DNA from: Flaccisagitta enflata | Lineage: Eukaryota > Chaetognatha > Sagittoidea > Aphragmophora | DNA length: 64,000 nt | NCBI GenBank assembly: GCA_965153355.1 | Contig: OZ231126.1 | Location: forward strand, 28,892,001-28,956,000 | Direction of reading: 5' to 3' | Shown: piece by piece, positions 51,537-60,500 of the stretch | Numbering within the stretch: the first letter of the stretch is position 1 | Layout: the number at the start of each line of letters is the position of its first letter | Notes under the pieces: model-generated | Databases searched by the model: none | The model's input: only the letters and a program-made list of their open reading frames with translations | What the model was told of the DNA's origin: nothing | Translations under genes and position numbers: made by a program

Positions 51537-54500
51537 CAAAAAAATTTTGCAAAAAAATTTTTCAAAAAAATTTTTCAAAAAATTTAATAGTTGAAGATGA
51601 TGACAATAGTTGAAGATGATGACAGTAGTTGAAGATGATAACAGTAGTTGAAGATGATGACAGTAGTTGAAAATGATGACAGTAGTTGAAGATGATGACA
51701 GTAGTTGAAGATGATGACAGTAGTTGAAGATGATGACAGTAGTTGAAGATGATGACAGTAGTTGAAGATGATGACAGTGTTGAAGATGATGACAGTAGTT
51801 GAAGATGATGACAGTAGTTGAAGATGATGACAGTAGTTGAAGATGATGACAGTAGTTGAAGATGATGACAGTAGTTGAAGATGATGACAGTAGTTGAAGA
51901 TGATGACAGTAGTTGAAGATGATGACAGTAGTTGAAGATGATGACAGTAGTTGAAGATGATGACAGTAGTTGAAGATGATGACAGTAGTTGAAGATGATG
52001 ACAGTAGTTGAAGATGATGACAGTAGTTGAAGATGAATCTTAAATGAATGATGATGAATGTAATAAATGAGCAAGTAAAAGAACTTCAATCCTCTATATA
52101 AATCTAAGTCCTAGTAACATATTACTACATTAATAAGCTAATATCTTATAAACCAGACTTCAGATTTAATTCAAATTTTGCAGGGGCAGTTTAATTAATA
52201 TCCTTTACTTGTATACCAAATTAAAAAAAAATTCACATAACTTTGCTACCCTTTGCCTATGTTTACTGCCTAAGTCATAGTAACATATTACTACATAAAT
52301 AAGCTAATATCTCATAAACCAGACTTCAGATTTAATTCGAATTTTGCAGGGGTTATTTATTTACTACCCTCTACTTGTGTACCAAATTAGAAAAAAATTC
52401 ACACACCTTTACTACCCTTTGCCTATGTAAATTGCCTAAGTCCTAGCAACATACTACTACATAAATAAGCTAATACCTCAGGAACCAGACCTCAGATTTA
52501 ATTCGAATTTTGCAGGGGTTGTTTATTTACTACCCTCTGCTTGTATACCAAATTAAAAAAATCTGAACAGTATCTGGGTCCGCGACGGAAGGGGGTTAAA
52601 GATCACCAATTCCGTAAGATCACTATGACCAAAAGATCGCTAACCCTGTAAGTTTGCCAAAACTATAAGTCTTTACATTTAGAGCCGCCATACAAAGTTT
52701 CATGCAAATCCGTTGAAAAATGACAAAGTTATGCACGTTTTTCACTCCTAGGCTAGTAGGGTTGTTGGGTGGTAGGCTGGTTTAGATAAATAGTGTGCGT
52801 ATGTTGAGTTCTTCCATTTAGAGACTCCATACCAAGTTTCAACCAATTTGGTTGAAAAATGTCCAATTTATGTAAGTTTTTACTTTTAGGCCGGTAAGCT
52901 GGTTGGGTGGTAAGTTGGTTTGGCCGGTTAGCATGCTCAAACATAAATAAATCACATACATGTGTTGAGTTCTTCCATTTAGAGATTCCATACAAATTTC
53001 AACAAATTGGTTGAAAAACGCAAAGATATGCACATTTATCACTTTTTCGTTGGTAGGCTGGTTGGGTGGTAGGCTGGTTTGACAGGATAAATAGTGGGCA
53101 TATGTTGAGTTCTTCCATTTAGAGACCCCATACCAAGTTTCAACCAAATTAGTTGAAAAACAACAAAGTTAAGCAAGTTTTTCACTTTTAGGCCGGTTGG
53201 CTGGTTGGGTGGTAGGTCGGTTTGGCCGGTTAGCATGCTCAAATGCATATAAATCACATACACATGTTGAGTATTCCATTTAGAGACTCCATACCAAATT
53301 TCAACCAAATCGGTTGAAAAATGCCAAAGTTATGCATGTTTTTCACTTTTAGGCCAGTAGGCTGGTTGGGTGGTAGGCTGGTTTGACAGGATAAATAGTG
53401 CGCATATGTTGAGTTCTTCCATTTAGAGACCCCATACCAAGTTTCAACCAAATTAGTAGAAAAATGCCAAAGTTATGCAAGTTTTTCACTTTTAGGCCGT
53501 TGGCTGGTTGGTGGTAGTCAGGTTTGGCAGTTAGCATGCTCAAATGCATATAATCATATACATATGTTGAGTCCTTCCATTTAGAGACTCCATACCAAAT
53601 TTCAGCCAAATTGGTTGAAAAATGCTAAAGTTATGCACATTTTTCTCTTTCAGGAGGCTGGTTGGGCCGGTTGGGTTGGTCGGATCACAAAAATCGGATA
53701 GGATGTAAAGCGCCTTAACCTAGTACAACTTCCCACCAAATATGAACCAAATCGGTCAAAGCATAAAAAAGTTATCCATTTTTTAAAATCCGTGACGACG
53801 ACAACGACGACAACGACAACAACGACGACACCCACCCGCCTTGAATTATAGTCCGCGTCGGAATGATATTCCGTCGCGGACAAAAAAATTCATAAACCTT
53901 TACTACCCTCTACCTATGTAAACCACCTAAGTCTCAGCAAAATATTACTACAAAAGTAATAGGCAAAGGGTAGTAAAAGTTAATGAATTTTTCTGCAAGT
54001 TGGTACACAAGCTCCCATTGACATAAAAATAACACTGGTAAAGTTTCATGAACTTCTGAGGTCTGGTTCAAAAGATATGAGAAGGTTTTAAACGCCAACA
54101 ACGACGACGACGACAGACTACACGATCAGGTCCATCACATAGTCACCGACGAAAACTGTTCGTCGGGGACAAAAAAAACATGGGCGTTGGTACATACTGT
54201 CACGGCAATTACAAAAAATCGTTTTGAAAGGAAGTTATGAGCGATGTTAATGTAAAACGGGTGCGGGTCTGAGGTGAAATTAAATGAACACAAATTTGCT
54301 TCCTTCCATCTGTAAAATCGTTCTACCTCTCGGTGTTCAAAAATAGCTTTTGCAGGGCTAGCAATTCCATTTGCTATCGGAAAAAAAATTTTGACAATTA
54401 TATTTAAAACTGCGCTCAAGAAAAATTACGCTGTATAACGACGAGTATAAAATATCGATTTTTTTCAAAAGATGAAATAAATGAATACAATACATAGCTG

Positions 54501-57500
54501 CAAAAAGGCCAAGAACTAGAAAATAACGAAAGGATTATACATCATTCGGCCATCACCCAACAAGCCACCATAATTTTTTTTTTTTTGCTTCTTCCCAGAT
54601 AATATAGGCGAGAAAGGCGGTGCCATAATTAGTTAGCAACATATAGGTACGCAATTACTTTCAACTTCAACGGGAAGGCCTGTGAGTCGCATTTGATTGC
54701 CAAGAGCAATTCCATCCCGTCCACCTTGGTTTCGCAAAATAAAGCATGTAGCACCGGCGATTCGCAACCATTAGCGAATATCCTTTTCCTCTAGAGGATG
54801 AAGATCCCACCGATGGTCTCCTTCGTATTTTTTCCACCTGTCTTCTTAGTTCCAGATTTTGAGTAGCGAGTCCCACGATCCGGTGGCGACGGCCATGCCA
54901 TCCTCCGTGACGCCGATGCAACTGACGCGATTCTCGTGTCCCGGCAGCACGCCGACGCGTTCTTCTTTGAGTGTGTCCCACGCGAGGCCGTTGTAGTCGT
55001 CGTAACCGGCGAAGAGGAGGCGACCGGATCGGGAAAAGGCGGTGGAAGTGACGCCGCTTCTCTGGCTGTCGTGGGCGTAGACGGCGATGCCTTGATCGGC
55101 GCGAATGTCGAACAGCCGGCAGGTGAAGTCGTCGCTGCCGGTAGCGAAGGCGTGGCCGGAGGGAAAGGCGGAAATGGCGTTGATGTCGGAATCGTGGCCT
55201 TCGAAGGTTTGGCAGCAGTTACCGTCACGAATGTCCCACAATTTGGCGGTGGCGTCGCAAGCGCCGGAAACGAAAGCTTTCCGGTCGGGCAAGATGACAA
55301 GACCCATGACATCTCCGGAGTGTCCGGCGAATTTCGTCACCGGTTGTCCCGTTTCGATATCCCACAGCGCGCACGTCATGTCACCGGAAGTGGTGATGAT
55401 CTGGGCGTCGGAAAGGAACCGGCAACAGGACAAATATCCGGCGTGACCGGACAACTCGCGGCTCACGCGCACGTTGCCCTCGCGCGTTTTTAGCGAGTAG
55501 ATGGAGCAAATGTTGTCGAGACCGCCGCAGGCGACGTAATAACCAGAGGGAGCGTAGGCGCAAGTCATCACCCAGGAGGATCTGAATATGCAAGGAACGG
55601 AGATATACAGCGGTTGGTGAGAGGAGAAAAGTCACGCATCCATAGTCCAAAGTCGAAAGACGAAGGAATATTAATGACGCAAAAGTTCTATGCGATATCG
55701 GATTTCTAAACGTATCTTTAATTCCTCCCTTTTTGACAATAGCAGAAAAAAAGAAAATTGCAACAAAAGACGAGTTGTTGCACCATTATGCGACAACCCT
55801 TACCTCAGCGGTATGGCGTGAATCTTATTGGTAGTGTAGGAATCCCAGACTAGTAACTTGCCATCCTGCGACGCGGACACCAGATTTCTCGAGTCGGCCG
55901 CCCAATGCATGGCGTAGATTTTGGCCAAGTGACCTCGGAGAGTCCTTCGCGGTCGGAAGGTGAGTCGTCCGAGCGGCTCGAGACGTTCGGCGACGTCTGT
56001 AATGGTCGCGTCGGCGGCCTTATCCCGCGACAAACGGATTTGATTCTTCAAGGCCTCCGCCTCTTGGCGAAGCTTGTCCAACTCGGACGCCATTGTCGTT
56101 ACCGAACAATTTTTTTTTCACTTTTCAAGTTACTTTTCAAGTCACTAGAACAGAAATTGTTTGTTAGAAATTATTGTTTAAGTAATCAAGCATGAAGCAC
56201 ATTCGATCTTTGATTCACTCATATCATTCATTAAGGAATGAGACGGAGACTCGAAACTTTCAATAAGAGTACTTTGTCCCTAACGAGTACAAGAATAAGA
56301 ATTAAGAAGGGACGGAAAAAGAAGCCTAGAAGAGTAATGAAAACAAGATGAAAATACAAAAGTTTGATTCTGGGATGAACCCTTAGTTTTGGTGTCACTT
56401 AGCGACGACGCTCGGGGCTCCAGAACGATGGAAATGAACGCACAGCCAATTGCCATCTCTCTTTTGCCAAACGCGCGTTTCTTCCGAATTATTTGTTTGC
56501 GGGCAGCCGGTCTTATCGATGAATTGAACGAGTCTGACGTAAGCGATGCAGGCGGCATCATCACCCAGCAGATGCACGTAGGGATTCACGAGGGTGGTGT
56601 TCTTCAGCCTACTGCTGTCGTGTAATCCCGAGACGAAGTAGAACTTGTGGAACTCCATTCCCTCGACCAGGTTGCCCACGGCTTCCGGCTCGAAGCAGGT
56701 CAAGTTTGGGGTGGTCATTTTCGTGTAGGTTTCGTAGTCGCCGCTCGCAATCACTTTGAGCAGCGTCTCCGTCACTTGAACGACTTCTCGCTTTCTACCC
56801 TGGATGTAATTTTCCAACTGTGTGTATCTGTTGTTGTTCGCATCTTCGACGGTTCCATCCTTTGGAAAAGTGAACGTGTATGCAGGGACGTGGAGAAAAT
56901 TGGTTCCCTTGTCCGAAAAGCTTAGTTTCATTGATTTATATTTCACATACTTTTAGAACGTTATTTAAATAAAAGACCCAGATTAAATAATTCAGAAGAT
57001 TAAGGACCTAGATAAAACTTCTTTAACAGCATATCTTTTGATCTATGAATCTTTAAAAAAAAAGAACCCGGTATTTCCTTTTATTTATTTATTTTTTTTA
57101 AAAGACCACCTTCCGGGCCCATTGCTTGAAGCGATGGTGCCCCTTCTCCCTCGCCACGTCCCTGAGTGAGAGTCGACTGCAGGCGAGCATGGAAATATGT
57201 TGCTTCTTTCTTGAGCCCCGCGGCAGGGAGTTTCTCCAAATTACCGCTAATGGCAAATGAGAGGTTCCTTCGAGCCACTGGTCGCGCCGCATTGGGTAAG
57301 CGACGCAAAAATGTTAGCATCATCTTTAAATTCTTGACAATAGTTCGCCCCTAAATAAGATTGTATAACAGGTTATGCGGAATATTTTGAAAGAAAGGCT
57401 AGGATGAATCAATGCGATAACGATTGTAACCAATTCTGTCAGTGCCGTAAGAGGACTTCAAAAAACGCGAAAGGCACATAGTTTAGTTTTCAGTCGGTCG

Positions 57501-60500
57501 GTCCGTTACGCATGTTGGATCATCTTCATTTATTTTATTTTGGAACATCCGAGAAGTAGGAAAACAGCCATTCAAATTTCTGTCTATGTATTCCCGAAAG
57601 TGCCGACGCGCGCAAAGTTGGTCCTATGACCTTGTTAAGATTTGTTTTAATGAGGTATCAAAGAATAAAATGCGATATCTCTGTCAAGATATCGCTGACG
57701 AATTGTTTTTCTAGATGTTTTTTCTTGAATCAATCGAATCTGCTTCCTTCTTTCTCGAGACGAGTGATCGCTATTAGATAGAGAAGAGAGACTTGCCAAG
57801 TGGATAAGCAGGAGAGCCATTGTCGAGGACGGCGTATGCCAGTTTTGAGTCGTGTGCTCGCAAAGTCGGTTGGTGCGTCTGTCTGTCGGTCTCTAACACT
57901 GCTTTTTTGACTTGTGGACCACTGCAGTGAATCGCTTCTTGATCAAAGAGTAAGCTTTGAGGCATTTCCAACAGTGCATCTAGCGTCTATGAAGCACATC
58001 ACCATGCCGGAACGTTTTCAAGCGTCTGTCAGCTTCTTTTGGACCTTGCTCAGCGAGTGAGAGATTGACATTAACTATGTACCGCTTTCAACATTGATCC
58101 AGAAAATCAAATCGCCATGGAAGAGACTTTTCTGCACGGCTTTCCCGATGGCCGAAGTGGGACGGGGTGGCCAGCGCATCATGACCATAAGGTTGGACAC
58201 GTACCCGGACAAACAATCGTTCTCCCGGTCAGCGACGTGTCAGAGCTACGGTCTTATCGCCGGACAAATCGTCCGCATCGTCAGGTGGGAAGATTGGGAG
58301 AAGAGAGGGAAAAGAGAGAAAGACAGAAAGAAAGTCGAAGAGAAAGAAAGTCGAAGAGAAAGAAAGAAAGAAAGAAAGAAAGAAAAAAAGAAAGAAAGAA
58401 AGAAAGAGAGAAAGAAAGAGTCGAAGAGAAAGAACCAAAAAGAAAGAGAGATAAAGAAAATCGGGGGATGGATAAACACTGAAAGTGCAGTGAACCCATC
58501 TAAACGAAAACACAATTCGGGCAAAGAATGATGAGCTGAATGGTGATGAATAAAATACACTACAGTGTACGTCAATACACTACACTGTACGTCCGCAATC
58601 ATACTTCCACAACGTGTTATGCCCAGGGCAGAATAAGTATAATCAGAGAATGTTAGTCTATGACAAAGGTAGAGAATGTTAGTCTATGACAAAGGTGGAG
58701 AATGACATAACCGTGGTAGCACGAATTGTAAATGAAGATTTTTAAGTTTGGATCGAAAATGAATAATCTAAACAAGTCGGGACGCTAGGAAAAAAATAAT
58801 ATGAAGGAAGCTTTAGAAAAAAAAACTTAACAGTTATATCGATTCTATAGTTTTAAAGAGTTACAAATTAAAAAGGATCGAATAAAAAAGAATTGTTTTT
58901 TTTTATTACAGTTCGAGTGTAGTTGAGCAAAATTTAGAGAGAGTTGAAAAGTCGATTACTGACCGAACTGAATTCTCTGGGGAAGAAGAAGAAGAACGAG
59001 AGCAAAATTGAGCCGAGAGGGGAAGAAAGAAAGAAAAAGATCCTCGATTTTGAGCAGCTTTTCATACACACAACCCGCGAAGAACAAGGAAAGAAAACTA
59101 AAATTTAAACGAGGGAGCTTTCGAGTTTCGAGGGGAGGGATATGAGACGAATTGTGAGGGAACACTTCATCCATAGATATCTTAGCAAGTGGGGGGGAAA
59201 GGAGGTGAAGGAACGGAGGCGGTGGTGTTTTTCGTCGCCTGCTAAGCGACTGGGGAGGCTGTGTCTGTAGGTAGGAAGGAAGGAAGGAAGGAAGGAAGGA
59301 AGGAAGGTCCGTTTAAAGGTGGGTTGCACGCCGTATTTTTTATGAGAACACAGTTTTTTGAAGTGAGACTCAGCGTTCTTATTTTTTGCCAATTTTCAGC
59401 CTCAAACGTTCTTAACCTAATCTTATTTTTGTAGCATGGAAGTTTTTTATCCTAGTTGCTTAGTGCTAACTAGTCATATTCAATGAAATAAGTATATTTT
59501 ATTCTCAGTCTTACAATTTTTGTTTATGTCAATTCATGAAATTAAAAAAAAAAATGTAAATGATAAAAGTAATTGGTTGAATTGTTTAGGTTAGAGGATT
59601 CTGTACAACATTTTCTCATTGTTTCCTCAAAAATTTATGTAAAAGCGTATCTAAGAATGTCTTTGTGCGAAAATCTGAGCCCGTTCATGTTCTTAAGATG
59701 TTTTTATTTTTTCACCATATTTGAGGCTGATGTTCTTTTAAACCTTTCTTAGACAAAATACAGCGTGTACGCGAAAAGTAGGATGATGTGAAAATGACTG
59801 AAAAAGTGATTGTTGAGCATTTCCACCGCTCCCCAGCCATGTTACAGCCCGTCCCACCCTGCCCCCACAATGCTGCTCCCGCTCACCCTACCCCCACATT
59901 GCTGCCCCTGCCCACCCGCAACCGAATACTTTTTGGCCCTGTATCCGGCCTTGTCTGGTCATGCTCAAAACCGTATCCCGTTCATCATTTTTTGCAGCGA
60001 CATTGAGAGGGCATGTCGGTTTATCGGTATTACGATCTTAAAGAGAACGTAAATTCGGCATAGCTGCACCTGTCCATTCGTGCGGTACTGCATTCGCCGC
60101 GTTCGTCGCGTTACGGGCATTACTGCTATTTAACTACCAGTACAAAACCAACTTTGTCTACTTCAAAACCGGTTGAACCCCTGATATCAATCAACAGATG
60201 CGTCCTCGTGTCACTATTGGAGAGTATGTCCGACTTGTCCGTCCATTGGTAGGGGAGGAATATGTCAAAAATGCAATTTACACTAGACGCATAAGTAATG
60301 TTTTTTCTTAAACCTTTTTGATACCTTTATTCAAAAACGACGCATCCACACATTCTTTTTCTCAGAAAAATATTCTGAAAATGAACCTTTACTCAAACGT
60401 TTTGACAACGTTCTCAACCCATAAGATTTTAGCCACACAACTGCATCATACTTTTCCATCCCATTGCAGATGCTTTTCAACGACCCGGAGATTCGCTTTC

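Larger units (their letters stand above)
51268..54178 (+). mobile_element. Large hairpin-tailed element, GTCCCCGAC type, with another element nested inside
   Basis: Head ACAGTCCCCGACTGGGGACT (51268); tail hairpin GTCACCGACGAA with TTCGTCGGGGAC (54142-54170) then AAAAAA. Head GTCCCCGAC pairs perfectly with 54162-54170, while the hairpin's own stem has a mismatch. The inside has poly(A), a 19-bp minisatellite, ~165-bp AGACTTCAGATTTAATTC units as in 17455-18358, and the element 52562-53886. Confidence 0.72.

Noticed and set aside
54936-55493. 185-codon plus-strand frame
   Set aside because: Antisense shadow of G-beta exon 2.
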